Positions 34,042 to 42,344 of a stretch of DNA of 64,000 nt are shown piece after piece. A program made the translations under genes and the position numbers. Within the stretch, counting starts at the first letter, position 1. Each line of letters opens with the position of its first letter. The notes beneath the pieces are model-generated. The model had not been told where the DNA came from and did no database searches. It saw nothing but the letters and a program-made list of their open reading frames with translations. Source of the stretch: UBA7398 sp964632545 (GTDB lineage Bacteria; Actinomycetota; Actinomycetes; Nanopelagicales; Nanopelagicaceae); contig CAZWBQ010000006.1 of assembly GCA_964632545.1 (NCBI GenBank), forward strand, positions 1 through 64,000. The letters are read 5' to 3'.

Positions 34042-35028
34042 CTACCTCGCAATTTCGTCATGGCGTAGACAGGATGTTTGATGGTTTGATCCGATTGAGA
34101 TCAGTGGCAAATCTTGCTTTACCCGACATTGATCTTTAGCAAAATCGCAACGTTCTGAGAAACGGCAACCTTCGGGCCAACTACCAACAGAAGGTGGTTG
34201 GCCATTTATTGTCTTCAACTGACCTTTTGGTTCGACAAGATCAATGCGCGAATTATAAAGAGCAATTGTATAAGGATGCTTTGATGCCTTAATTGACTTC
34301 GAAGGAATCTTTTCAACCGTTGTGCCGGCGTGCATGACCACAATGTCATCGCAAATTTCATTGATAAGCGGTAAATCATGCGAAACTAAAATAATTGAAG
34401 TATTGAAATCCTTACGGATTTGTTTGAGAAGATCCATAATTTCTGCCTGAACCGTTACATCAAGTCCGGTCGTTGGTTCATCTGCCACAATTAATTGCGG
34501 CTGTTGTGCGATTGCACATGCAATCATTACTCGCTGCTTCATACCTCCAGAAAGTTCGTGCTGGTATTGCTTTAAAACCGTCTCTGGGCGTCGAATTTGC
34601 ACGATATTCAATAGCTCTAATGAGCGTTTTTCGACATCAGATTTTGGAAAATTCTCATCCTGCAAAATTGCTTCGGCGAGTTGAGCGCCAATAGTCATTA
34701 CTGGGTTCGGACCAGCAAGTGCACTCTGTGGCACATAGCCAATTCGTTTACCGCGAATTTCATTCCAAACGTTCTGTTTTGCGGTAATTAAGTCAATTCC
34801 ATCAAACTTCAATTCTCCGGATGCAATATAAGCACCACGTCGTCCCAGAGTTCCTACCAAGGATCGACATAACATCGTTTTCCCAGATCCAGATTCTCCG
34901 ATTAAACCAATTATCTGTCCTGGCTCAATAATTAATGAAGCTGTATCTACAATCGAAAGACGCTTCGCTTTGGTAACTCTGACATCAATCTTTAAGTTCT
35001 TAATTTCAAGTAGATGGTTTGTTGACAT
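34042..35028 (-). CDS. oligopeptide/dipeptide-type ABC transporter ATP-binding protein (DppD-like)
   Basis: A 328-residue ABC ATPase with Walker A GESGSGKT (44-51), signature LSGGMKQR (about 164), Walker B LIVADEPTTGLD and the His switch VSHDLP. The C-terminal oligopeptide-transporter extension contains CRFSERCDFAKDQC and a final SCLRH, the cysteines that bind an iron-sulfur cluster in some Dpp ATPases. It starts directly after the DppC-like gene and six bases before the DppF-like gene, and energises import through the adjacent permeases. Confidence 0.9.
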   Translation of the reverse strand: MSTNHLLEIKNLKIDVRVTKAKRLSIVDTASLIIEPGQIIGLIGESGSGKTMLCRSLVGTLGRRGAYIASGELKFDGIDLITAKQNVWNEIRGKRIGYVPQSALAGPNPVMTIGAQLAEAILQDENFPKSDVEKRSLELLNIVQIRRPETVLKQYQHELSGGMKQRVMIACAIAQQPQLIVADEPTTGLDVTVQAEIMDLLKQIRKDFNTSIILVSHDLPLINEICDDIVVMHAGTTVEKIPSKSIKASKHPYTIALYNSRIDLVEPKGQLKTINGQPPSVGSWPEGCRFSERCDFAKDQCRVKQDLPLISIGSNHQTSCLRHDEIAR

Positions 35029-35868
35029 CTAGATACCTCGATCTCTTCGAGATATACCTTCGACAATAAATGAAAGCGATACAGCCGACCAGCAAAGCGC
35101 TAACCCTGGGAAAATAACTAACCACCAAGATTGTGCTAAGAATGCACGGCCATCAGCAATCATTGAACCCCACTCAGCCATAGGTGGTCGAGCAGCTAGA
35201 CCTAAGAATGAAAGACCTGAAACAACCACAATGACTAAAATGAAATCGCTTAGCGCGTACGCAACGGTTTCGGAGGACACATTTGGCGCAATATGTTTCA
35301 ATACAATTCTACGCTTTGAGTAACCAAGCGTTTTTGCTGCCTCAATGTAATTTTGTTTAGAAACCACAACGGCTCTAGTTCTGGAAATACGCGCATACCT
35401 CGCCCAGTTAGTTATCGCGAGGATTATCACTACGCTCTTTAAGCCAGATCCTAAGAAAGTAAGCATTGCGACCGCAATAATTAAAAGTGGAAATGCGTTA
35501 ATGCCATCAATCAGAGAACCAACAAGGCTTAGAACATATTTATTCTTGGCTAGTCCAAGTAAAATACCGATGATAGTTCCGATAGCTAGCGGAATACTCA
35601 CCCCTAGGAAAGCTACGCCGAGATCAATTCCTACGCTTGAAAATGTTCGAGTCATTACATCTCGGCCAAGTTGGTCTAACCCAAATGGATGTTGCCAACT
35701 TGGTGGCATAAAGGGATCTCCGATGAATTCATCAGATTTGTATGGACCAAAATTCGGAATAACAATTCCTAAAATGACCATTACTCCCAGCATTATTAGG
35801 CCAGCAAATATTCCAAATCCTCCTGGTAGCGCAAGCCAATCTTTAAATTTAGTAATTCGAGTTTTCAT
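35029..35868 (-). CDS. oligopeptide/dipeptide-type ABC permease (DppC-like)
   Basis: A 279-residue membrane permease with an N-terminal helix (about 16-38), a short extracytoplasmic segment, then five more helices. DQLGRDVMTR near residue 66 and the EAAKTLGYSKRRIVLKHIAP loop near 176 are the BPD-type signatures that contact the ATPase. It overlaps the DppB-like gene by four bases. Substrate could be peptides, nickel or, as in several actinobacterial catabolic clusters, oligosaccharides or sugar-acid conjugates. Confidence 0.9.
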   Translation of the reverse strand: MKTRITKFKDWLALPGGFGIFAGLIMLGVMVILGIVIPNFGPYKSDEFIGDPFMPPSWQHPFGLDQLGRDVMTRTFSSVGIDLGVAFLGVSIPLAIGTIIGILLGLAKNKYVLSLVGSLIDGINAFPLLIIAVAMLTFLGSGLKSVVIILAITNWARYARISRTRAVVVSKQNYIEAAKTLGYSKRRIVLKHIAPNVSSETVAYALSDFILVIVVVSGLSFLGLAARPPMAEWGSMIADGRAFLAQSWWLVIFPGLALCWSAVSLSFIVEGISRRDRGI

Positions 35869-36809
35869 ATTTTCACTCTTCGATCTAGTGCATAAGCAAT
35901 TACATCACCGATGAAGCTAATAAACACAGTGACTATGCCAAATATCAATAAAATTCCTTGGACTACCGGGTAGTCGCTAGTTAAAACCGCATTCACCATT
36001 TCGCGGCCAATTCCTGGAAGTGTAAAGATAGTTTCTAAAATAACAGTTGCGCCAAGCATTGTGCCCATCATGTAGGAAAGCAAAACCACTGTTGGAGCCA
36101 TAGAAGGTTTTAAAATATAGAACCAGAAAAAACGGCGGCGACCAACGCCACGAATAATTCCAGTTTCAACAAACTCTTCTTCTTTAGTTTCAACTACCGA
36201 GCTAAAAATAACTCGCGAGACTACGGAAGTCATAATTAGCGTATTTACAAGAACGGGTAACCAGAGATATTTCAAATTTTGCGGGAACTGCGGTTCATAT
36301 CCAAAAACTGGAGACCAATTTACCCGAACCGTGAAAATTAATATTCCTACCATTGCAATAAAAAAATTAGGTGTGGCAAGGATTACTGCAGTGATACCTC
36401 GAAACGCATAAACAATGGGCGCTTTACCGGACCATGCAATTGCGGTTCCGATTGGGATAGAGAGTAGTACGGCAAATAACGTTGAAAAAAGAATTAAGTA
36501 AACAGTCAAAGGCAGTGTAGATCCAATTATTTCTTTTACGGTGCGCCCAGTTTGAAGCGAAATTCCCAAATTTCCATGGAGGAGATCAATCACATAAGTT
36601 GTGAATTGATGATAAATACTGCCATCCAAATTAAGTTGTTTTCTCAGCTCTTCGATGGCACCAGCTTCAACGCCACCAAGCCTGGCAGAGGCTGGATCTC
36701 CAGGCAGGATTCTCATAATTGAGAACGAGATAACCATCACCCAGAACCCAACAGAGATGGCTCGGCCAAAGCGACCAAGAATCGTGCGCAAGATTTGATT
36801 TTTCAACAA
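35865..36809 (-). CDS. oligopeptide/dipeptide-type ABC permease (DppB-like)
   Basis: A 314-residue permease with about six helices. The conserved LPGDPASARLGG segment near residue 34 follows the first helix and the cytoplasmic loop FVETGIIRGVGRRRFFWFYILKP (given here by its core GIIRGVGRRR, about 195) contacts the ATPase. It is separated from the binding-protein gene by 159 bases that contain a strong inverted repeat, so it is probably expressed at a lower level than the binding protein. Confidence 0.9.
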   Translation of the reverse strand: MLKNQILRTILGRFGRAISVGFWVMVISFSIMRILPGDPASARLGGVEAGAIEELRKQLNLDGSIYHQFTTYVIDLLHGNLGISLQTGRTVKEIIGSTLPLTVYLILFSTLFAVLLSIPIGTAIAWSGKAPIVYAFRGITAVILATPNFFIAMVGILIFTVRVNWSPVFGYEPQFPQNLKYLWLPVLVNTLIMTSVVSRVIFSSVVETKEEEFVETGIIRGVGRRRFFWFYILKPSMAPTVVLLSYMMGTMLGATVILETIFTLPGIGREMVNAVLTSDYPVVQGILLIFGIVTVFISFIGDVIAYALDRRVKI

Positions 36810-36861
36810 GCTAACACAATTCCCTTCGTTAAATTTCGGAAATTTACTTACTAATCAGAAA

Positions 36862-36897
36862 AGTTAACAAGGTAATTTCGCGATTACCTTGTTAACT
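36862..36897 (-). terminator. 15-bp inverted repeat, internal terminator/attenuator
   Basis: AGTTAACAAGGTAAT and its exact complement are separated by six bases. On the minus strand the stem is followed by TTTTCT, as in a rho-independent terminator, although the stem is AT-rich. It lies between the binding-protein gene and the permease genes of the same operon. It may reduce read-through into the permeases or stabilise the 3' end of the binding-protein mRNA. The arms also contain GTTAAC, so a protein-binding role is possible. Confidence 0.55.
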
Positions 36898-36968
36898 CTC
36901 CCTACAATCTAGTTAAGTGCTTTCGCGCTCAGCTAGCCCTCGATATCAAATAATTTTCGGTTAGAAAA

Positions 36969-38579
36969 TTAATTTGTTGGTAGCGCAGGATTAGTTGCGA
37001 TAACAAATTGCAACTGTCCTGGCATAAGTGCTTGAACTAGTCCAGCTCCGATATTGCTACCAGATAGGTAGAAACGAGTTCCAACTGGGATAAATGTTGA
37101 TAAATCCCAAGCAATCTTTTCAACCTGAGCAAGCTTGTCCTTGATAACCACTGGGCTAGTTGCAGATCCAGCTTCATCTAGTAATTTCTTGGTATCAGCA
37201 AGAGTTGCATCTGGAATATTTGCGTTTGCCGCCCATACGCCACCTGGATAGAACCAGTTGCTTAGTTGCAGAATTGGAGTGGCTGCGTTATTACCAAACC
37301 ACATAGCTTCCCATTCACGCTTGTTGATTACGGCAGATATGTTTGTATCTGGAGTAACCATATCGATAGTTACATCAATACCAACGATGGCTAGGTTAGC
37401 TTTAATGATTGAAACTGCATCTTGCCATAGCACGCGGTTTGGCACATGGAGATAAAGTTTAAATCCATTTGCGTAACCCGCATCTTTTAGCAACTTACGT
37501 GCAGCAGCAGTATCACGTGCACCACTCTTAGGAACGGAGCAGAGATAGTAAGGGTTGTTGGTATTGAACTGCATTCCGCAGTTTGGACCAGATAGATTAT
37601 TAAATGCAACGCGCATGATTGATGGGCGATCGATTGCAAGCGAAATTGCTTGGCGAACTCGAGCGTCTTTTAGCGCCTTGTTTGGCTGTCCAACACCCAT
37701 GTTAAATGCAATCATGAATGTGCCAGAGTCCTTAGCAGCAGCAACACGGAACTTAGTTTTATCGAACTTTGCCTGTGCAGCAGCTAATGGAAGTTCCATT
37801 ACATAGTCAACAGTGCCAGCTTGGAAAGCTGCTAGTCGAGTATTTGCATCAGGAATTGTTACGACACGAAGTTCTTTTGTTACTGGCTTTGCCCAGTAAT
37901 TTGGGTTAGCTACAACTACGAATAAATCAGTACCTGGAGTAAATGTTTTGACCATCATTGGGCCAGCGCTTACTGGGTTCTTGAAGTATGCAGCAGCTTT
38001 TTCCTTGGTGTCAGTCTTTGCTGCTGGGTGAATTCCCATGAATTGTTGTGCAAGTGCAAAGTGGAAGTCAGTGTATGGAGACTTAAGTGTCCACACTAAT
38101 GTGTGAGCATCTTTAGCTACAACCTTATCTACTTTTGCAATATATGAAGCTGAAGATTTTGAAGCTACCCAACGGTCATATGCGTTTACCGCATCTGCGG
38201 CAACAAGTGCAGTTCCATCTGAGTAGTTAATAGTTCTAATAGTTTGAGTAACTGTTAGAAAATCTGAAGATATTGTTTCAGCCGTTACGAGATCAGCTGC
38301 TGGAAATCCGGCAGCATTGAATCGATAAAGTTGGCCTTGAACAATATAAGACATTTGGCTTTCGGTATATCCACCTACTGGAGTGACCGCATCTAGCGAG
38401 CCAACTCGGTGCAGCGCTGCATAGGTAACTGAATCGCAATCCGCAGTTTTAGCTACAGATTTTAAATTACAGTTTTTACCTGAAACAGCGTTTGCGGATT
38501 GGAGTCCGACAAAGCCCGTAAGGGCAAGAGCGAGGGTTGCTCCAATCGCAATCATTTTATTTTTGCGATTAATTAACAT
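36969..38579 (-). CDS. family 5 extracellular solute-binding protein (oligopeptide/dipeptide type)
   Basis: A 536-residue binding protein that delivers its ligand to the DppBC-like permeases. Residues 1-30 form a Sec signal peptide ending at SANA; no lipobox Cys is present, so it is predicted to be released or bound otherwise rather than lipid-anchored. The family 5 core is recognisable in GPMMVKTF, KALKDARVRQAISLAIDRP near residue 296 and the NPYY region. AAAGG precedes the start. Codon usage is more regular than in neighbours, suggesting strong expression. Ligand not identifiable. Confidence 0.9.
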   Translation of the reverse strand: MLINRKNKMIAIGATLALALTGFVGLQSANAVSGKNCNLKSVAKTADCDSVTYAALHRVGSLDAVTPVGGYTESQMSYIVQGQLYRFNAAGFPAADLVTAETISSDFLTVTQTIRTINYSDGTALVAADAVNAYDRWVASKSSASYIAKVDKVVAKDAHTLVWTLKSPYTDFHFALAQQFMGIHPAAKTDTKEKAAAYFKNPVSAGPMMVKTFTPGTDLFVVVANPNYWAKPVTKELRVVTIPDANTRLAAFQAGTVDYVMELPLAAAQAKFDKTKFRVAAAKDSGTFMIAFNMGVGQPNKALKDARVRQAISLAIDRPSIMRVAFNNLSGPNCGMQFNTNNPYYLCSVPKSGARDTAAARKLLKDAGYANGFKLYLHVPNRVLWQDAVSIIKANLAIVGIDVTIDMVTPDTNISAVINKREWEAMWFGNNAATPILQLSNWFYPGGVWAANANIPDATLADTKKLLDEAGSATSPVVIKDKLAQVEKIAWDLSTFIPVGTRFYLSGSNIGAGLVQALMPGQLQFVIATNPALPTN

Positions 38580-38609
38580 TTACTGCCTTTCCTAGGGTAA
38601 GACCGTATG

Positions 38610-38630
38610 GTAAATGGTTAACGGTTTACA
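38610..38630 (-). promoter_or_regulatory. putative operator, island regulon site 6
   Basis: GTAAA-N2-GTTAAC-N2-TTTAC (38610-38629) is a 20-bp palindrome. The 15-mer GGTTAACGGTTTACA (38616-38630) matches the island consensus at GTTAAC..TT.ACA. On the minus strand it covers a likely -35 (TTAACC) placed 16 bases before TACCCT, upstream of the binding-protein gene. Confidence 0.5.
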
Positions 38631-38688
38631 GAAGGTTAGGGCAAGCACTCGTTGAGTTCAAGAGATAGAACCTGATTTTTTGAGTTTT

Positions 38689-39726
38689 TTAGAGCAGCTC
38701 AGGCAGTAAAAGACCGTATTTTTTGGCAATCTGGGTGATGTTTTCCTTAACCCCAGCGCTGATAGAAATCCCATTCACCTCTCTATCTAACAAAGTTTCA
38801 TATTCAAATTCGCCAGGCAGAAGCACCCTCCCTGGTTCGCCAGAATTATGCATGATGTTCTCAAATTGGGAAGCAATTGATCTAAATAGTTCTGGAGCGG
38901 CATAGCGCGATATATCTACCGCCATAAATATCGTGCCGTTGCCAAACCCACTATCTGAAATAGCGGCGGGCATATTCCCAGAGAGAATCCCAGCAGCTAC
39001 ATCAATGAGAACAGAGAGCCCAGAACCTTTATGGCCACCGAAAGCCAAGAGTGAGCCACCATCTGCTAAATCTGCTGCGTTGGTTGTTGGTTGGCCATTC
39101 TTATCTAATAGCGATCCGAGTTCGATACTTTCACCACTCATCCCTGCGAGAATAATTTTCCCAGCTGCCACAACCGCGGTAGAAAAATCTAAAACAAAGT
39201 TGTACTCCTTAGCGCCAGGAACTGACCATGCATATGGATTAGTTCCGAGTACTCGTTTTACGCCACCAAATGGCGCAACAATTGGCCCACCAGTATTACA
39301 AAAAGCGATACCCATCATTCCGGCTTGGGAAATTAAATCTACATACTCACCTAAGCGACCTACATGGTTGGTTTTACTTAAGACAACCGTTGCAGTTCCA
39401 TATTTTTTTGCAGATGCAATCACAGTTTCAGTTGCTAGGTAAGAAGCGCTCTGCCCCCAACCCCAACCACCATTGATTAACGATGTAGCCTCTTTACTCC
39501 ATTCAACTTTTGGGTATGCGTTCGGAATCAAATTTCCAGATTCAACCCAACTGGAATACTCCATCAATCGAATAATTCCGTGCGAATCGTGTCCAACTAA
39601 ATTAGAGAGCACGAGAGATTTAGAAACGGCGCTCGCAAGATCTAATGGCGCACCCATTCCGCAAATAACTTTGGTCGCTATTTCCACCAAAGTTGCAGCG
39701 GGAAAAATGGTTGAGTTATTAGACAA
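38689..39726 (-). CDS. Ldh2-family NAD(P)-dependent 2-hydroxyacid dehydrogenase (second paralogue)
   Basis: A 345-residue malate/L-lactate/ureidoglycolate-type dehydrogenase. VGHDSHGIIRLMEYS near residue 45 holds the catalytic His, TNHVGRLGEYVD and LGTNPYAWSVP the substrate and cofactor regions, FGGHKGSGLS the C-terminal glycine loop. I start at the TTG at 39726, six bases after GAGG and overlapping the hydratase stop; a TTG at 39738 is also in frame. It forms a pair with the upstream hydratase-family gene and may process a hydroxyacid that it produces. Confidence 0.8.
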   Translation of the reverse strand: MSNNSTIFPAATLVEIATKVICGMGAPLDLASAVSKSLVLSNLVGHDSHGIIRLMEYSSWVESGNLIPNAYPKVEWSKEATSLINGGWGWGQSASYLATETVIASAKKYGTATVVLSKTNHVGRLGEYVDLISQAGMMGIAFCNTGGPIVAPFGGVKRVLGTNPYAWSVPGAKEYNFVLDFSTAVVAAGKIILAGMSGESIELGSLLDKNGQPTTNAADLADGGSLLAFGGHKGSGLSVLIDVAAGILSGNMPAAISDSGFGNGTIFMAVDISRYAAPELFRSIASQFENIMHNSGEPGRVLLPGEFEYETLLDREVNGISISAGVKENITQIAKKYGLLLPELL

Positions 39727-40648
39727 ACTTCGCCTCAACTAAGCCTAAATCACCAAAATCTACGCTTACTAAGTCCCCTGGCTGAACAAAGCAATGTCCA
39801 GTGCACGTTCCAGTGCTTACATATTCTCCAGCAAATACTGGTCGTCCGCGTTCTCGAACCCAATTAATCATCCAGGTCAAACTAGTTACCGGATGTCCCA
39901 TTGCTTGAATTCCTTGACCTGATTTTATGTAAGAGCCATTAACGTATAGATCTATATTTGCTTTTGGTAAATCTATTTCCTGCCAATCTTTAATTTTATT
40001 ACCGACTACAAATGCAGCACCACCTGCGTTGTCATACATGCCACCAAAATATCCACTAAGGCTGTACCAATCCTCAAATACAGAATCTCCTATTTCAATA
40101 ACTGGCGCCAAGAATTCGATACCCGCTCGCAAGTCTGCTTCACTATATGGTTTATCTCTTACTGGAAAATCTTGGCCAAGTTGAAATGCGAATTCACATT
40201 CGCATAACCGGTAATTTACAAAAAAATCAGATGGCACTTCAGCCGGGCTTTTCATAATTGATCTAGTAAAAAGTCGACCAGGAGAGGGGCTCGGAATATT
40301 TTCAGCTCTTCTTACATCCATGCTAGCAGCGCCAACTTTCCAACCCGCACCTTCCCAGCCAAGTGCATATTCTAATTTCAAAATAACTTCTTCCATAGAT
40401 TTCCAAGATCTAGCACGCAATCGTTCCGGCATAACTACTGGAGTTCGGGTTTTTCTGCCGTTTGCAATCAATTCGATAACTTCGTCAACTTCGGTAGGAG
40501 TTAAATCGCTCTCACGTAGCGAAGGCAATGAACCACCAGGAGGTGTAGGGCCATGAATGAGCCGACCTCGATCGCTTAGATAATCATGTCTTGGTTTTTC
40601 TTTATTTGCTCTAATTAATAGTAATCGCTCAATTTCATATGTATTCAT
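39719..40648 (-). CDS. 2-keto-4-pentenoate hydratase / FAH-superfamily protein
   Basis: A 309-residue protein with an N-terminal helical region of about 90 residues and a C-terminal FAH-like domain. GWKVGAAS (about 100), RLCECEFAFQLG with the acidic metal ligands (about 147), APVIEIGDSV and the C-terminal VSTGTCTG and VSVDFGDLG strand match MhpD-type hydratases and 4-oxalocrotonate decarboxylases. These add water to, or decarboxylate, 2-keto-4-enoic acids. It is coupled to the Ldh2-family gene by overlap. A related use in 2-keto-3-deoxy acid metabolism is possible; substrate unknown. Confidence 0.7.
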   Translation of the reverse strand: MNTYEIERLLLIRANKEKPRHDYLSDRGRLIHGPTPPGGSLPSLRESDLTPTEVDEVIELIANGRKTRTPVVMPERLRARSWKSMEEVILKLEYALGWEGAGWKVGAASMDVRRAENIPSPSPGRLFTRSIMKSPAEVPSDFFVNYRLCECEFAFQLGQDFPVRDKPYSEADLRAGIEFLAPVIEIGDSVFEDWYSLSGYFGGMYDNAGGAAFVVGNKIKDWQEIDLPKANIDLYVNGSYIKSGQGIQAMGHPVTSLTWMINWVRERGRPVFAGEYVSTGTCTGHCFVQPGDLVSVDFGDLGLVEAKFV

Positions 40649-40695
40649 AATTGTTTTATGTTAACAGGTGAAAAAATAAATGGATAGTGTGGGGA

Positions 40696-41526
40696 TTACC
40701 TTAAAAAGAGCGCATTTAAGCGTTTTGTTGTAAACCAGAGCCCAAGTGCAATCATCACAATAAAGTAGAGAACATGGCCCAAGATAGAGCTATCGATTTG
40801 GCCAAGTGTTAAACCTCGAATTAGTGAAATGCCATGCCACAGCGGCAATATTTTTATAAACCATTGCACAATCTCTGGATAAACTGTAAGTGGGAAAAAA
40901 GATCCAGAGAAAAGAAACATCGGGAGCATCAACATATTTATATAGTTCATCTGCTGGAAAGATTTCATATAAGAAGTGGCCGCCATGCCAAATGAAGCAA
41001 AACCAAAGGCAATTAATACTGCGGCTGGAATTGCAAGAAGTCCCCACCAATTTTTAATTAATCCAAGTGGCGTTACTACAATCATGAAACCAATTGCGTA
41101 CATCAGGCCGCGAAGTAACGCCCAAGCAATTTCGCCTAGTGCAACATCAAGTGGTCCTAAAGAAGTTGCGAGCATGCCTTGGTAGAGTTTGCTTTCGTTA
41201 ATCTTCCAAAATACATTCCAAGTTGAATCGTAGATTGCGCCGTTCATTGCACTAGTTGCTAGTAGTCCTGGAGCGATATAAGCCGCATATGAAATTGAGG
41301 AACCATCTGCTGCAGTTATACCGCCTATTAGTGCACCGACACCAAAACCAAATGAGAAAAGATAAAGTACTGGTTCGACAAATCCTGAAAGTACAACTAA
41401 CCAAGCCGAGGACTTAAATGCGATGAAACTTCGTTGCAATGGCGCTCGGGTTCTGCCCGCATAGTATTTTTCTAAAGGCTTTCCGATTCTTCCTTCAGCA
41501 ATAGCAACGGCTCCTTTAGCAATCAT
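40696..41526 (-). CDS. ABC-2 type exporter permease
   Basis: A 276-residue membrane protein with six predicted helices, of the NodJ/DrrB family of multidrug or polysaccharide exporters. The segment FLFSGSFFPLTVYPEIVQW near residue 205 is the ABC-2 signature with the usual extracytoplasmic turn. It overlaps the second permease by four bases. Two different permeases plus one ATPase make a heterodimeric exporter; cargo unknown. Confidence 0.8.
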   Translation of the reverse strand: MIAKGAVAIAEGRIGKPLEKYYAGRTRAPLQRSFIAFKSSAWLVVLSGFVEPVLYLFSFGFGVGALIGGITAADGSSISYAAYIAPGLLATSAMNGAIYDSTWNVFWKINESKLYQGMLATSLGPLDVALGEIAWALLRGLMYAIGFMIVVTPLGLIKNWWGLLAIPAAVLIAFGFASFGMAATSYMKSFQQMNYINMLMLPMFLFSGSFFPLTVYPEIVQWFIKILPLWHGISLIRGLTLGQIDSSILGHVLYFIVMIALGLWFTTKRLNALFLR

Positions 41527-42344
41527 TTGCTTAGCCGCTTCGTGAAATTACGGAATGCTAATTTTAAACCTAGCGCTAGCAAGGAAGTAAGAAATATAAA
41601 ATGCACTCCGATCATTAACCCACTTATCGAATGTCCATAAGTTAAATAACGACCTAGTTCGGTAGCGTGCCAGAGCGGTGAAATCCAGCCTATTGGTTGC
41701 AAAATAAAAGGCATTGAAGAAAGCGGGTAGAAAGTTCCAGAGAATAAGAAGAGCGGCATAATTATGAGTCGACCAATTGCGGTCAGAAAGAAATCTTCCT
41801 TTTCAACCTTTGAAGTTAAATAAAGCATGATTGATCCGAAAGCGCCGCCGGCTAACATCGCAACAAACATTGCAAGCCATGCAGTTCCGGTAGGTAAGGC
41901 ACCCGCAATTAATAGTATAAACCAGTAAATTACAACTGTAACAAAAGTTCTACCTAACGCAGCAATATAAACTCCTAGTGCAATTTGATTTCCAGTAATT
42001 GGAGTCGAGTTCATTGCAAAGAAATTTTTGGCCCACTTAAAACCTTGAAGCGTAGGGAATGTGACTTCATCAATAGCACCTTGGATTGCTGCGCTGGCAA
42101 GTAGCGCTGGTGCTAGGAATGTTAAATATTGCACTCCATCTACACCGCCTGCACCTTGTTTGGCATTTACAAGTGAACCAATTCCAACACCAACTGAAAG
42201 CAGATATAAAACTGGATTTAATATAGCTGCGGTAATAATGGCCGAACGCCATTTAAACATATTTCTAAATCGTGCTTCTACAATATAAAGCGCACCAAAT
42301 CTCGAAATCTCACGCTGTGCTTCTTTAACTTTCATTTCATTCAA
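41523..42344 (-). CDS. ABC-2 type exporter permease
   Basis: A 273-residue paralogue of the following permease with six predicted helices and the equivalent LFLFSGTFYPLSSMPFILQ signature near residue 203. The gene overlaps the ATPase gene by eight bases upstream and the other permease by four downstream, so the three make one transcription and translation unit. Confidence 0.8.
   Translation of the reverse strand: MNEMKVKEAQREISRFGALYIVEARFRNMFKWRSAIITAAILNPVLYLLSVGVGIGSLVNAKQGAGGVDGVQYLTFLAPALLASAAIQGAIDEVTFPTLQGFKWAKNFFAMNSTPITGNQIALGVYIAALGRTFVTVVIYWFILLIAGALPTGTAWLAMFVAMLAGGAFGSIMLYLTSKVEKEDFFLTAIGRLIIMPLFLFSGTFYPLSSMPFILQPIGWISPLWHATELGRYLTYGHSISGLMIGVHFIFLTSLLALGLKLAFRNFTKRLSK

Noticed and set aside
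40655..40675. GTTAAC near the hydratase gene start as a seventh regulon site
   Set aside because: It lacks the ACA half and palindromic flanks; GTTAAC alone is expected often in AT-rich DNA.
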